A DNA stretch of 64,000 nucleotides from Bacillus sp. es.034 (GCF_002563655.1 NZ_PDIY01000001.1:1643501-1707500), one strand, 5' to 3'; counted from the stretch's first letter, positions 37,902 to 46,678 are shown. Notes: generated from the sequence alone by a model not told the origin. Made by a program: numbers and translations.

Positions 37902-38088
37902 GTTTACATCGGCAGATTCCAAAAATATCGTGTTTTCTTCCCAGTAATTAGGGGAACATAAACAGGTGAGGCTAGGCATAAATAAAAATTTTATCATGCA
38001 CACGCTTACATAGAGGGAGCTTTCTTGATTCTCGGGTCAGCTTTCGATAAAGTGAGATAGAAGAAAATATTTTAATCGGAGGATGGTT

Positions 38089-39438
38089 ATGACACACATT
38101 CGTTTTGATTATTCAAAAGCGTTATCGTTTTTTGGAGAACACGAACTTACATACTTAAGTGATGCGGTTAAGGTTGCCCATCATTCACTTCATGAACAAA
38201 CAGGTGCCGGGAGCGACTTCCTGGGTTGGATCGACCTTCCTGTGGATTACGACAAAGAAGAATTTTCACGCATTCAGAAATCAGCGGAGAAAATCAAGAA
38301 TGATTCAGATATCCTTCTTGTGATTGGAATCGGTGGATCTTACCTCGGGGCGCGTGCAGCGATTGAAATGCTGAATCACAGTTTCTACAATGCCCTTCCG
38401 AAAGATAAGCGTTCCACTCCACAAGTGTTATTCGTTGGACAAAATATCAGCTCCACATACATGAGAGACTTAATGGATCTTCTTGATGGAAAAGATTTCT
38501 CCATCAATGTGATCTCAAAGTCCGGAACAACGACAGAACCTGCCCTTGCTTTCCGTATCTTCCGTAATATGTTGGAAGAAAAATACGGAGTGGAAGAAGC
38601 ACGCAAGCGTATTTATGCCACTACGGATAAATCAAAGGGAGCCCTGAAGACACTGGCAACGGACGAAGGCTATGAAACATTCGTCGTTCCTGATGATATC
38701 GGAGGACGCTATTCTGTCCTGACAGCAGTAGGGTTGCTGCCGATTGCCGTCAGCGGAGTGGAGATCGAAACGATGATGAACGGTGCGGCACAGGCACGTG
38801 AAGATTTCGGTAAATCCGAGCTGACAGAAAACCCTGCCTATCAATATGCTGCGGTTCGTAACGCTCTTTACAACAAAGGAAAGACAATCGAAATGCTCAT
38901 CAACTATGAGCCGGGATTACAGTACTTTGCTGAATGGTGGAAGCAGCTGTTCGGTGAAAGTGAAGGAAAAGACCAAAAAGGCATTTATCCTTCTTCTGCG
39001 AACTTCTCGACAGATCTTCATTCTCTTGGACAATATGTTCAGGAAGGGCGCCGTGACATTTTCGAAACCGTCATCAAGGTTTCAGAGCCCCGTCATGAGC
39101 TGAAAATCGAGAAAGCCGACAGTGACCTGGATGGATTGAACTATCTTGCTGGTGAAACGGTGGACTTCGTGAACAATAAAGCATTTGAAGGTACACTGCT
39201 TGCCCATACAGATGGAGGGGTACCTAACCTGATTGTGGAGATTCCTGCTATGGATGCCTACACATTCGGTTACCTTGTGTACTTCTTCGAGAAAGCATGT
39301 GCCATGAGTGGATATCTTCTTGGTGTGAATCCTTTCGATCAGCCGGGAGTGGAAGCATATAAAGTAAATATGTTCGCCCTTCTAGGAAAACCAGGCTTTG
39401 AAGAAAAGAAAGCCGAGCTTGAAAAACGTCTGAAATAA
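38089..39438 (+). CDS. pgi: Glucose-6-phosphate isomerase
   Basis: A 449-residue phosphoglucose isomerase interconverting glucose-6-P and fructose-6-P. The signatures [35 protein letters not shown] and [16 protein letters not shown] are intact, as is the C-terminal [13 protein letters not shown] with the active-site Lys. The ATG at 38083 overlaps the CGGAGG site, so 38089 is the start. It stands alone with its own terminator. It connects to nagB and fru products downstream through fructose-6-P. Confidence 0.96.
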   Translation: MTHIRFDYSKALSFFGEHELTYLSDAVKVAHHSLHEQTGAGSDFLGWIDLPVDYDKEEFSRIQKSAEKIKNDSDILLVIGIGGSYLGARAAIEMLNHSFYNALPKDKRSTPQVLFVGQNISSTYMRDLMDLLDGKDFSINVISKSGTTTEPALAFRIFRNMLEEKYGVEEARKRIYATTDKSKGALKTLATDEGYETFVVPDDIGGRYSVLTAVGLLPIAVSGVEIETMMNGAAQAREDFGKSELTENPAYQYAAVRNALYNKGKTIEMLINYEPGLQYFAEWWKQLFGESEGKDQKGIYPSSANFSTDLHSLGQYVQEGRRDIFETVIKVSEPRHELKIEKADSDLDGLNYLAGETVDFVNNKAFEGTLLAHTDGGVPNLIVEIPAMDAYTFGYLVYFFEKACAMSGYLLGVNPFDQPGVEAYKVNMFALLGKPGFEEKKAELEKRLK

Positions 39439-39439
39439 T

Positions 39440-39476
39440 GAAAAAGAGCACTGAGTAAATCTCAGTGCTCTTTTTA
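39440..39476 (+). terminator. Terminator after pgi
   Basis: AAAGAGCACTGAG/CTCAGTGCTCTTT perfect stem and T-run. Confidence 0.85.
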
Positions 39477-39531
39477 CATTTTTCTTTTCTTTTAGGAGAA
39501 ACTATCCCTAAAAGAAAGGGGATGCATCCAC

Positions 39532-39939
39532 GTGATTGAGCTTTCATCGAGCATTGAAGGACAGCATTATCAACTATATAAACTGGAACAGCTACTAAAG
39601 CCGCTTGGATATTCGATCGGCGGTAACTGGGATTACGATCACGGCTACTTCGATTATAAAATTGATGACGAGGTCGGGTATCAATTTTTAAGAGTGCCGT
39701 TCACCTCGGTGGACGGTCAGCTGGACTCAAGGGGGGCTACCGTTGAATTCGGTAAACCGTTCCTTCTTTCTCATAAGTATCAGATTGGTCTGGACGATTT
39801 TGCGTCGACAGGGAACTTTTCAGGTTCTGTCAATCAATTTTCAGAGCCACAGGATCCCGATGCAAGTTTTCCTGAAAAGTACATTGCTGTTGGGAAGGAA
39901 CTTGTGAAAGAACTCGAGAGCACCCTGTTTTCTAGTTAG
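39532..39939 (+). CDS. yugN: YugN family protein
   Basis: A 135-residue soluble protein of the YugN family, with GTG start and an AAAGGGG site. The hallmark stretch GGNWDYDHGYFDYKIDDEVGYQFLRVPF lies near residues 31-58 (read here in parts: GGNWDYDHGYFDYK, then VGYQFLRVPF). It overlaps the convergent yugO by eight bases. Order pgi-yugN-yugO follows B. subtilis. Function unknown. Confidence 0.82.
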   Translation: MIELSSSIEGQHYQLYKLEQLLKPLGYSIGGNWDYDHGYFDYKIDDEVGYQFLRVPFTSVDGQLDSRGATVEFGKPFLLSHKYQIGLDDFASTGNFSGSVNQFSEPQDPDASFPEKYIAVGKELVKELESTLFSS

Positions 39940-40924
39940 AAATCACAAAAAGTTCGTCTGATGCTTCAACAATCGTCGTTAAAGGAGGATTCACTGTTGT
40001 GTTTTCTCCTTTTTTTATGCCCAGAAGGATGATGTTGTTCTTAAGTAGATGTCCACTAAGAGAGTGGAAGTCCTCATTGATGTACTCTTCTGCAACAGGG
40101 ATCAGCTTCAGATTATTTCCTTTCAGGTGATTCAAAAGCTTTAAGATCGTTTTAGACATACCTTGGGATATGATACTGTTCATCATCACAAAGCTGGTTT
40201 GCAAATTCGTCTGGATGACTTCATCGGCTCCTGCCCGCTTTGCATTCGCTACTTGGTCCTTTTGAAGGATCTCCACCACTGTATATAACTCGGGATGGTT
40301 TCCTTTGAGGGCAAGGAGTGTCAGGACCGAATTCATGTCAGAGGTCATCTCATCCTTATTTTGATCGGCGGTGATGATGGCAATCGACGCTTCATGAAGA
40401 TTGACTTTCTTCAGGATCGAGTCCCTGAATGGGGTCCCTTTCACGAAGTGGATATATTTATTGTTATAAGGGTTCTTCTGAAGAGTTTCATCAACCAAAA
40501 TGATATCACACCGGGAATGCAGGGAGGTCAATTGATTGATCACTTCCCGAGCACGCTCATTCCAGCCCACGATGATGACATGATCCCTGCCTTTAAACGT
40601 CGCCTTTCCTTCCAGATAGGCGTTTTGTGTCATAACGGTTTCGGCGGCCAGAGTGACGAAATAGGTTGAGAGGAAGCCGGCACCAACCAGGATCAGGACA
40701 ATCCCGAGAAATCTTCCTTCGAATGTTAATGGAACAAAGTCTCCATATCCTACAGTGGAGGTCGTAATGATGGCCCACCAGATCCCATCAAATAAAGAGG
40801 GGAAGGTATCGGGCTCTATAAAATGAATGATCGTGCCAAACGAAATCATCAGCGTAATGGCGATCGTGAATATTCGAATAACCAAAGGCCAGCGCAAGAA
40901 CCCATGAAACATTTGCTGTACCAT
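39932..40924 (-). CDS. yugO: Potassium channel with RCK domain, YugO
   Basis: A 330-residue channel subunit: two transmembrane helices around the selectivity filter TVGYGD (in TTSTVGYGDFVPLT), then a cytoplasmic RCK/TrkA-N domain beginning DHVIIVGWNERAREVI. B. subtilis YugO releases K+ and takes part in biofilm electrical signalling. The ATG at 40924 has AAGGAG at eight bases; an ATG at 40957 is an alternative that adds eleven residues. No mstX gene, which precedes yugO in B. subtilis, is recognisable. Confidence 0.88.
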   Translation of the reverse strand: MVQQMFHGFLRWPLVIRIFTIAITLMISFGTIIHFIEPDTFPSLFDGIWWAIITTSTVGYGDFVPLTFEGRFLGIVLILVGAGFLSTYFVTLAAETVMTQNAYLEGKATFKGRDHVIIVGWNERAREVINQLTSLHSRCDIILVDETLQKNPYNNKYIHFVKGTPFRDSILKKVNLHEASIAIITADQNKDEMTSDMNSVLTLLALKGNHPELYTVVEILQKDQVANAKRAGADEVIQTNLQTSFVMMNSIISQGMSKTILKLLNHLKGNNLKLIPVAEEYINEDFHSLSGHLLKNNIILLGIKKGENTTVNPPLTTIVEASDELFVISN

Positions 40925-40977
40925 TTTACCAGCTCCTTTTTCATCTGCACTGACCATTATTTCCTTTTCAGGTTCTT

Positions 40978-41529
40978 CTAAAACTCAGAAAGCGATTCTT
41001 TCTTTAACAAACTATACATATATGCGTCAAATGCGTGGTCATCCTGAAGGATATATTCCCTCAGCAAACCTTCCTGCTTGAATCCTAGCTTCTCAACTAC
41101 CCGTGATGATGCCTTATTATACGGAACGATCACTGCACCTATACGGTTCATTCCTTTTTCTGAAAAGAGGTAACGAAGTAGTGGGGATAGGGCTTCACCC
41201 ATAATTCCCTTGCCCCAGTGGCCGGGATGCAGGTCATATCCGATTTCGCAGCGTTTGTAAGCTTTCGAAATGCCATGGAACCCGCATGTCCCGATCATCT
41301 TGTTGGAATTTTTCTCCACGATGGCCCAACGCATGGGACCACCTGATTCCAGGTGCTTTTCATAGTTTTCAACCATGCTGACCGCCACTTCTTTCGATTC
41401 AATCGGACTCATGCCGAAATAGCGGAGAACGTCCACGGACGTATAGAGTTCATAAAGAAAATCGACATCTTCCATTGTAATCTGTCTTAAAATCAATCTC
41501 TCTGTTTCAAATACTGGATACTTTTCCAT
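40978..41529 (-). CDS. GNAT acetyltransferase (RimJ/RimL type)
   Basis: A 183-residue N-acetyltransferase: ETERLILRQITMEDVDFLYELY at the start, the acetyl-CoA loop HPGHWGKGIMGEAL and NKASSRVVEKLGFKQEG near the C-terminus, as in proteins that acetylate ribosomal proteins or small amines. The start at 41529 follows AAAGGGG; a longer frame to 41595 is not supported. It ends 20 bases before the yugO first ATG on the same strand. Substrate unknown. Confidence 0.82.
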   Translation of the reverse strand: MEKYPVFETERLILRQITMEDVDFLYELYTSVDVLRYFGMSPIESKEVAVSMVENYEKHLESGGPMRWAIVEKNSNKMIGTCGFHGISKAYKRCEIGYDLHPGHWGKGIMGEALSPLLRYLFSEKGMNRIGAVIVPYNKASSRVVEKLGFKQEGLLREYILQDDHAFDAYMYSLLKKESLSEF

Positions 41530-41606
41530 ATTTATCAACCCCTTTATAGAAGAAAGTATACCATGGAAAAACCCTTGGCAGGGGGGCAAAATCATCTACG
41601 TATAAA

Positions 41607-41634
41607 AGCCTCTGCCGAATTGGGCAGAGGCTCC
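41607..41634 (-). terminator. Terminator after the lactate oxidase-type gene
   Basis: AGCCTCTGCC/GGCAGAGGCT stem; on the minus strand it is followed by TTTTATACG. Confidence 0.7.
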
Positions 41635-41638
41635 TTCA

Positions 41639-42856
41639 TTATGACTTGAATCCTGCTGTTGGCCGTCGGTTCCATCCTTTTTTCGAATGAAATGAACCAT
41701 CCTTCACGTCCGTCAGAAGGGAGGGTTCACATTCGGAAATGGAGGATTGACCTGAAAGGGCCAATGTTAAATCGAGATCGGACAGTATATTCCGGATCAC
41801 GTCTTTCACCCCTTGTTCACCTGCCAGGGTCAGTCCGTACATATAGGGTCTGCCGATGAGAACGGAACTTGCTCCGAGCGCCATGGCTTTCACGACATCG
41901 GCTCCACGCCGGATGCCGCTGTCAAAGAGCACCGGGATACGGCCGTTCACGACCTCACATATCACCGGAAGGGAGTCTAAGGCTCCGATGGCCCCGTCGA
42001 CCTGTCTTCCACCGTGATTGGAAACGATGATGCCATCCATTCCCCGGTCGACGGCAAGCTTGGCGTCGTCGGGATGGAGAATGCCTTTCAAGAGGATCGG
42101 CAGACGTGTATGTTCACGCAGAAAGTCCAGGTCATCCCATGTAAGTCTTGCATTGCCGAACACTTGGGACCAGAGGATGGCAGCTGCATTCCGGTCCACT
42201 TCAGGGGGTTCTTTCAACCTTGAACGAAAGACGGGGTCGCTCACGTAATTACCGACTCCTTCTCCGGAAAGAAAGGGAAGATAGGCGTTTTCAAGGTCGT
42301 ATTCACGCCAGGCCATCATCGGGGCATCAAGTGTCACGACGATAGCGGAGTATCCTGACGCTTCAGCCCTTTTAAGCATACTGGCTGCAATCTCAAGGTC
42401 ATTACTCCAATACAGCTGGAACCATCTTTTGGAGTCCCCCATGACGGAAGCGATTTCTTCCATGGAGTAAGTGGACGCTGAACTCGCAATGAACGGGACA
42501 TTCATGGATGCCGCCCCGCGGGCAGACGCCAGCTCCCCATCAGGGTGAACAATGGATTGCACTCCGATCGGTGCAAGGAGGAGGGGGGACGAGTAGGTTT
42601 CTCCAAATAACGTCACGTTCAGATCGCGGTTCTCGACGTTATTCAGCATACGGGGGACGATCTGCCAGCGGTCAAGGGCACTTCTGTTCGCGCGCATCGT
42701 CCCTTCGCTTCCGGCACCTCCTGCCACATAATAAAAAGGGCCGTCCTCAAGCTTTTCCCGTGCCTTTTGCTCCAGCTCCTCAAACCGGAAAGGGATGGAG
42801 GGACGGACCTTCCTTTGATAGATTTCATTTTGTACATGGTTTCCATACTGATTCAT
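41639..42856 (-). CDS. FMN-dependent alpha-hydroxy acid oxidase (lactate 2-monooxygenase type)
   Basis: A 405-residue FMN enzyme oxidising 2-hydroxy acids. Key parts: YYVAGGAGSEGTMRANR, LLAPIGVQSI, QLYWSNDLE, VTLDAP, ILLKGI with catalytic Lys, and SNHGGRQVDG with catalytic His and Arg, then FDSGIRRGADVVKAMALGA. Its length and YYVAGGAG start are closest to lactate 2-monooxygenases. It is a single gene, with a GAAAGGAG site. Whether it yields pyruvate or acetate plus CO2 cannot be told. Confidence 0.85.
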   Translation of the reverse strand: MNQYGNHVQNEIYQRKVRPSIPFRFEELEQKAREKLEDGPFYYVAGGAGSEGTMRANRSALDRWQIVPRMLNNVENRDLNVTLFGETYSSPLLLAPIGVQSIVHPDGELASARGAASMNVPFIASSASTYSMEEIASVMGDSKRWFQLYWSNDLEIAASMLKRAEASGYSAIVVTLDAPMMAWREYDLENAYLPFLSGEGVGNYVSDPVFRSRLKEPPEVDRNAAAILWSQVFGNARLTWDDLDFLREHTRLPILLKGILHPDDAKLAVDRGMDGIIVSNHGGRQVDGAIGALDSLPVICEVVNGRIPVLFDSGIRRGADVVKAMALGASSVLIGRPYMYGLTLAGEQGVKDVIRNILSDLDLTLALSGQSSISECEPSLLTDVKDGSFHSKKGWNRRPTAGFKS

Positions 42857-43183
42857 GGTATTCTTCTCCTTTCATATCAGCCGGAGTATGTGTGAATCAA
42901 TAAAAGGGCATATGTATTCGCAGGCTTGTCATTATAAAAAAATGGTACTCGCTATATTCAGAAAAGTCAATCTATATTGCGTTTAAAGTAAAGAACAAAT
43001 TGACATCGAATCATTAACCTTTTGTCTGCCCAATAAATAACTGAATAAGGCAACATAAGAAGAATGAAAATTTTTCTTCTAGTCATAAGGTTGCAAATAG
43101 TAATTAGTGATGTTACTTTTTATTAATTAAAATACTATAAAAACAATGTTATTTAAGTTAGATAGAATAAGGAGTGGTGATTC
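42857..43183. other. AT-rich gene-free border of the sulfatase/FGE segment
   Basis: The base composition turns visibly AT-richer from about 42900. A hairpin AGAAGAA/TTCTTCT sits at 43060-43082. The ribosome site AAGGAGTGG lies at 43169. No gene, integrase or clear direct repeat with the tRNA end was found. Confidence 0.45.
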
Positions 43184-44149
43184 ATGAAAATTCAAAATTG
43201 TTGTTCAGCATCTAGAGAGAGAGAAGGGAATACTGTTAAAGATTTTCAAGGTATTATTCTACGTGGGGAATCTAATCAGCTGCGACATAGTGAAAATTTG
43301 ATAGAGCTTCCGGGTGGAAGATTTCTTATGGGAACTGATGAAAAAATAGGTTATCCCAGAGATGGTGAGGGTCCACTTCGAACCGTAAACTTGAAACCCT
43401 TTGCCATAGACCGTTACTCCGTGACGAACAGCCAATTTCAAGAGTTTACTGAAGAGACAGGATATGTGACAGAAGCAGAATGTTTTGGATGGTCTTTTGT
43501 CTTTCATTTACTTGTGTCAGAAAAGGTTAAAAAAAATGTAATCAACTCTGTCAGAGAGACTCCATGGTGGCTTGTTGTAAACGGGGCTTATTGGAAACAG
43601 CCGGAAGGTCCAGATTCCTCCATAGAGAATCGGTCAGACCACCCTGTGGTTCATATTTCTTGGAATGATGCCCATGCGTATTGTAATTGGTCTGGAAAGA
43701 GATTACCTACAGAAGCAGAATGGGAATATGCGGCACGAGGTGGTCTGGTTAGTAACAGATTTCCTTGGGGTAATGAGCTCCATTTGAATGGTGAGCATCA
43801 ATGTAATATATGGCAAGGTAAGTTTCCCATCACCAATACGGGAGAGGATGGGTATATATCAACTGCTCCAGTTCATGCCTTTTCGCCGAATGGATTCGGC
43901 CTTTATAATGTTTCCGGGAATGTTTGGGAATGGTGTGAGGATTGGTTTACCAATAAGCACCCTAAAGTTAAAGTGAGCAATAATCCACATGGACCAGATA
44001 CTGGGAGAGCTAAAGTAATGAAAGGAGGGTCCTATCTTTGTCATCAATCTTATTGTAATCGTTACCGAGTTGCAGCAAGGACGACAAATACTCCTGACAG
44101 CTCAACTGGAAATATTGGATTTAGATGTGCGGCAGATATACAAGCTTAA
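43184..44149 (+). CDS. Formylglycine-generating enzyme (sulfatase-activating)
   Basis: A 321-residue FGE/SUMF1-family protein, the oxygen-dependent enzyme that turns the active-site Cys of sulfatases into formylglycine. The domain spans about residues 40-318: ELPGGRFLMG, RLPTEAEWEYAARGG, FPWGNE, GNVWEWCEDW, and the active-site block GGSYLCHQSYCNRYR with Cys286 and Cys291, followed by NTPDSSTGNIGFRC. The SYLCHQSYC pair marks a true FGE rather than a generic SUMF1-fold protein. No signal peptide, so it acts in the cytoplasm on the sulfatase encoded 619 bases downstream. Confidence 0.93.
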   Translation: MKIQNCCSASREREGNTVKDFQGIILRGESNQLRHSENLIELPGGRFLMGTDEKIGYPRDGEGPLRTVNLKPFAIDRYSVTNSQFQEFTEETGYVTEAECFGWSFVFHLLVSEKVKKNVINSVRETPWWLVVNGAYWKQPEGPDSSIENRSDHPVVHISWNDAHAYCNWSGKRLPTEAEWEYAARGGLVSNRFPWGNELHLNGEHQCNIWQGKFPITNTGEDGYISTAPVHAFSPNGFGLYNVSGNVWEWCEDWFTNKHPKVKVSNNPHGPDTGRAKVMKGGSYLCHQSYCNRYRVAARTTNTPDSSTGNIGFRCAADIQA

Positions 44150-44296
44150 TTTGTTATTAATTTTAATATTTTTAATATTTTATTGTAAACGTTTTCTTCT
44201 TGAATTAGAATGAACTCAATGAAACGTTTCAATTGCTAAGTTAATACAATCGTTGTTTTGAAATGTATATTCTATCTTATTAAAGGATGGAACGGA

Positions 44297-44347
44297 ATGC
44301 CCACCTTAAAGGATGTGGCAAGACAATCTGAATTGCCTTCACATTGA
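44297..44347 (+). pseudogene. 5' stub of a LacI-family regulator gene
   Basis: ATG preceded by AAAGGATGG opens a 16-codon frame MPTLKDVARQSELPSH, which matches the first helix of LacI-type DNA-binding domains (usual form MxTIKDVAxxAGVS). The frame then stops and the rest of the gene is missing. The stub lies among LacI-type operators, pointing to a deleted regulator of this segment. Confidence 0.6.
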
Positions 44348-44370
44348 AGTGGAAATATACTCATACCTAT

Positions 44371-44400
44371 AACCTCCTGGAATATTGCCTCATGGAGGTT
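44371..44400. repeat. Short inverted repeat
   Basis: AACCTCC and GGAGGTT arms separated by 16 bases, just after the LacI stub. Weak candidate for a terminator remnant. Confidence 0.35.
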
Positions 44401-44470
44401 TATACAGGCTTTTTATCGAAACGTTTCAACTGTACTTTATCTGAGTCCAATCAACTAATATATAGAAATA

Positions 44471-44766
44471 ATGAAGTTTCATTTAAATGATTATCAGTTG
44501 AATTATCTTTTATACGTGGGTCAAGGATGTATACCGTACAACTTGTTTGGGCTCTTCATACTTAAGTCAACTGTTGAAATGGATATCGAAGAAGATTTGC
44601 CGGATTATCGATGGACCGGTGAATCTATTAGATGTATTTACGGTATGATTTTGATTCCTATTTAGAAAAGCTGCGCAATCAAGATCGAAATGCGGTTATT
44701 GGCAGATTGGAACGCCTATACCTCCCGGAAAAGTTTGAAACAATTAATAATCAAAGGAGGAAATAA
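44471..44766 (+). pseudogene. Decayed, frameshifted reading frame upstream of the sulfatase gene
   Basis: A 64-codon frame (44471-44665) has no clear ribosome site and ends in DLPDYRWTGESIRCIYG. An overlapping second frame (44632-44766) continues with YDFDSYLEKLRNQDRNAVIG and RLERLYLPEKFETI, protein-like in composition. Read together across a shift near 44640 they look like the 3' end of one decayed gene. I do not recognise the family. The second frame ends two bases before the sulfatase ATG and contains its ribosome site. Confidence 0.4.
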
Positions 44767-44768
44767 AA

Positions 44769-46232
44769 ATGAGAGTTCTCTTGTTAGATTTAGACTCAAC
44801 AAGACCAGATCACTTGGGTTGCTACGGCTATAATCGAGACACATCACCTAATATCGACCGTATTTGTAAGGAAGGGGTAAAATTTACAAACTATTATACG
44901 TCTGACGCCCCATGTGCACCTTCTAGATCTGCCCTCATGTCTGGCCAGCTTGGCATACACAATGGTCTGGTAGGACACGGGGGAACTGCAGGTGATGTAC
45001 GTCATGATGGACCAACGAGGGATTTTTCTAATCGACTTGCATTGGAGAGCCTGCCTTCTTTTTTAGATCAAGCAGGTATAAAGCCTGTATTAATTAGTCC
45101 TTTTGCACAGAGGCACGGTACGTGGAATTTTTATGCAGGATTTCGGGAGATGCACAATACAGGTAAAGCTGGGATAGAATCAGCAGAAGAAGTGACACCT
45201 GAAGTTCTGAAATGGCTCGAACATAATGCCGGGGAAGATAATTGGTTCCTCTATGTGAATTATTGGGATCCCCATACCCCATATCGTGCTCCTGAGGAAT
45301 TTGGAAATCCCTTCGAGAACGATCCCCTTCCAGAATGGATTACAGAAGAAGTGCTTGAAGAACATAAAAAGAAAGTCGGTCCTCATAGTGCCAGTGAGAT
45401 CAATATGTATGATAATAAACAAAACCCTGATTTTCCAAGATCTCCAGGTGAAATAAAGGACATGGCTGGATTGCGACAGATGATAGATGGGTATGACTGT
45501 GGCGTACGCTGGATGGACGAGAACCTGGGGAAAGTATTTAAATCTTTAGAGGATTTGGGAATCATGGAAGAAACCATTATCATCATTACCGGCGATCATG
45601 GCGAAAATTTGGGTGAATTAGGGATTTATGGAGAACATGGTACAGCAGACCACGCGACTTGTAACATTCCTATGATCATACGCTGGCCGGGAGTAACGAA
45701 ACCAGGTCATGTGGATGATGAGCTGCATTATCATTTAGATTTAAATCCTACCCTCGCAGAAATATTAAATCGGATACCGGCAACGGGATGGGACGGCCAA
45801 AGTTATGCCCCAGCCTTAAAAGGTGAAACAGGTTCGGGGCGTGATTATTTAGTCGTTTCACAATGTGCACATGTTTGCCAGCGCAGCGTCAGGTTTGATG
45901 ATTGGCTATATATTCGAACCTACCATGACGGTTATCATTTATTTGATAAGGAAATGCTTTTCAACATTAAGAATGACCCTCATGAAGTTCAAGATGTGGC
46001 AAAGGAAAACCCACATATTTGTAAAGAAGCAGTGTACAGATTGAACGAATGGCATGAGGAAATGATGCATACCAGTTCATCAGATGTGGACCCATTATGG
46101 ACCGTAATGCGTGAAGGCGGCCCATTTCATGCTAAAGGGAATTTACCAAGATATATTCAGCATTTGGAGAAAACTGGACGGGAATATGCAGTAGAAGAAC
46201 TTAAACGCCGTCACCCTAATGAGTTTAAATGA
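44769..46232 (+). CDS. Cys-type sulfatase, cytoplasmic
   Basis: A 487-residue type I sulfatase. The formylglycine motif CAPSR (Cys49-Arg53, in DAPCAPSRSALMSG) is of the Cys type and needs FGE. Metal ligands are visible in LLLDLDSTRPDHLGCYGY and in ITGDHGENLGELGIYGEHG. No signal peptide is present, so the substrate must be imported or made inside the cell. AAAGGAGG site. The adjacent FGE gene forms the matched activation pair. Neighbouring GlcNAc genes make a sulfated amino sugar a possible substrate (inference). Confidence 0.92.
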   Translation: MRVLLLDLDSTRPDHLGCYGYNRDTSPNIDRICKEGVKFTNYYTSDAPCAPSRSALMSGQLGIHNGLVGHGGTAGDVRHDGPTRDFSNRLALESLPSFLDQAGIKPVLISPFAQRHGTWNFYAGFREMHNTGKAGIESAEEVTPEVLKWLEHNAGEDNWFLYVNYWDPHTPYRAPEEFGNPFENDPLPEWITEEVLEEHKKKVGPHSASEINMYDNKQNPDFPRSPGEIKDMAGLRQMIDGYDCGVRWMDENLGKVFKSLEDLGIMEETIIIITGDHGENLGELGIYGEHGTADHATCNIPMIIRWPGVTKPGHVDDELHYHLDLNPTLAEILNRIPATGWDGQSYAPALKGETGSGRDYLVVSQCAHVCQRSVRFDDWLYIRTYHDGYHLFDKEMLFNIKNDPHEVQDVAKENPHICKEAVYRLNEWHEEMMHTSSSDVDPLWTVMREGGPFHAKGNLPRYIQHLEKTGREYAVEELKRRHPNEFK

Positions 46233-46472
46233 GACTTTACCCTATTGAGGTAGAGGTATAAGGAGCAGTTGAATTAACTGCTCCTTTATTTGCAAGGGAA
46301 AAATAAGAAGTATTGACCAATTGCTACCTCGGGATATATAGGCATTTCGCATGTAACATCCCATAGTAACAGGTCTAAATTAACCTCTTGAAACGAATTC
46401 AATTAACATAAAAAGACCACCATTCCATTAAGAAAGGTGGTCTTTTTAAAAGAAACGAACTACTTTTCGGTA
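46233..46472. other. Intergenic stretch with terminator before the tRNA
   Basis: Holds a hairpin AAAAAGACCACC/GGTGGTCTTTTT at about 46410-46448 that serves as terminator for the minus-strand tRNA and also for rightward transcription. A weak hairpin GGAGCAGTTGAATTAACTGCTCC follows the sulfatase gene at about 46261-46283 (arms GGAGCAGTT/AACTGCTCC, then TTTATTT), probably its own terminator. Confidence 0.65.
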
Positions 46473-46545
46473 TGGAGCATAGCGGGATCGAACCGCTGAC
46501 CTTTTGGCTGCCAGCCAAACGCTCTCCCAGCTGAGCTAATGCCCC
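46473..46545 (-). tRNA. tRNA-Ala (GGC)
   Basis: A full cloverleaf on the minus strand: acceptor GGGGCAT/ATGCTCC with discriminator A, D arm GCTC..GAGC with AGCTGGGA loop, anticodon stem TTTGG/CCAAA around loop CTGGCAG (anticodon GGC), and T arm AGCGG-TTCGATC-CCGCT. The CCA end is not encoded. Single tRNA, own promoter and terminator, next to the AT-rich accessory segment. Confidence 0.93.
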
Positions 46546-46563
46546 GTGATTCGGTCAAGATTT

Positions 46564-46592
46564 ATTATAAGAAAGTTCAGAGTGTTCGTCAA
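46564..46592 (-). promoter_or_regulatory. tRNA-Ala promoter
   Basis: On the minus strand TTGACG and TATAAT are 17 bases apart, ending about 19 bases before the tRNA 5' end. Near-consensus sigma-A promoter. Confidence 0.8.
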
Positions 46593-46633
46593 TGCTTTTT
46601 CATCATATTCTTACGTTTATTTTTTATCTATTG

Positions 46634-46662
46634 AAAAGCGGCGAGCCAACCGCCGCTTTTTT
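46634..46662 (-). terminator. Terminator after nagB
   Basis: AAAAGCGGCG/CGCCGCTTTT stem; T-runs on both sides. Confidence 0.8.
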
Positions 46663-46678
46663 GGATATGGAACAATCT

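Larger units (their letters stand above)
44184..44427 (+). promoter_or_regulatory. Three LacI/CcpA-type operator palindromes
   Basis: TGTAAACGTTTTC (44184-44196), TGAAACGTTTCA (44220-44231, a perfect palindrome) and CGAAACGTTTCA (44417-44428) resemble operators of LacI-family regulators. They flank the LacI gene stub and lie upstream of the sulfatase gene, so a LacI-type regulator, or CcpA, probably controls it. Confidence 0.6.

Noticed and set aside
37728..38003. Minus-strand 91-codon frame between the alcohol dehydrogenase gene and pgi
   Set aside because: It spans the terminator and the 3' end of the dehydrogenase gene on the opposite strand.
46473..46545. tRNA-Ala as an integration site for the sulfatase segment
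   Set aside because: I found no integrase gene and no copy of the tRNA 3' end at the other border (about 42900), so only proximity supports it.
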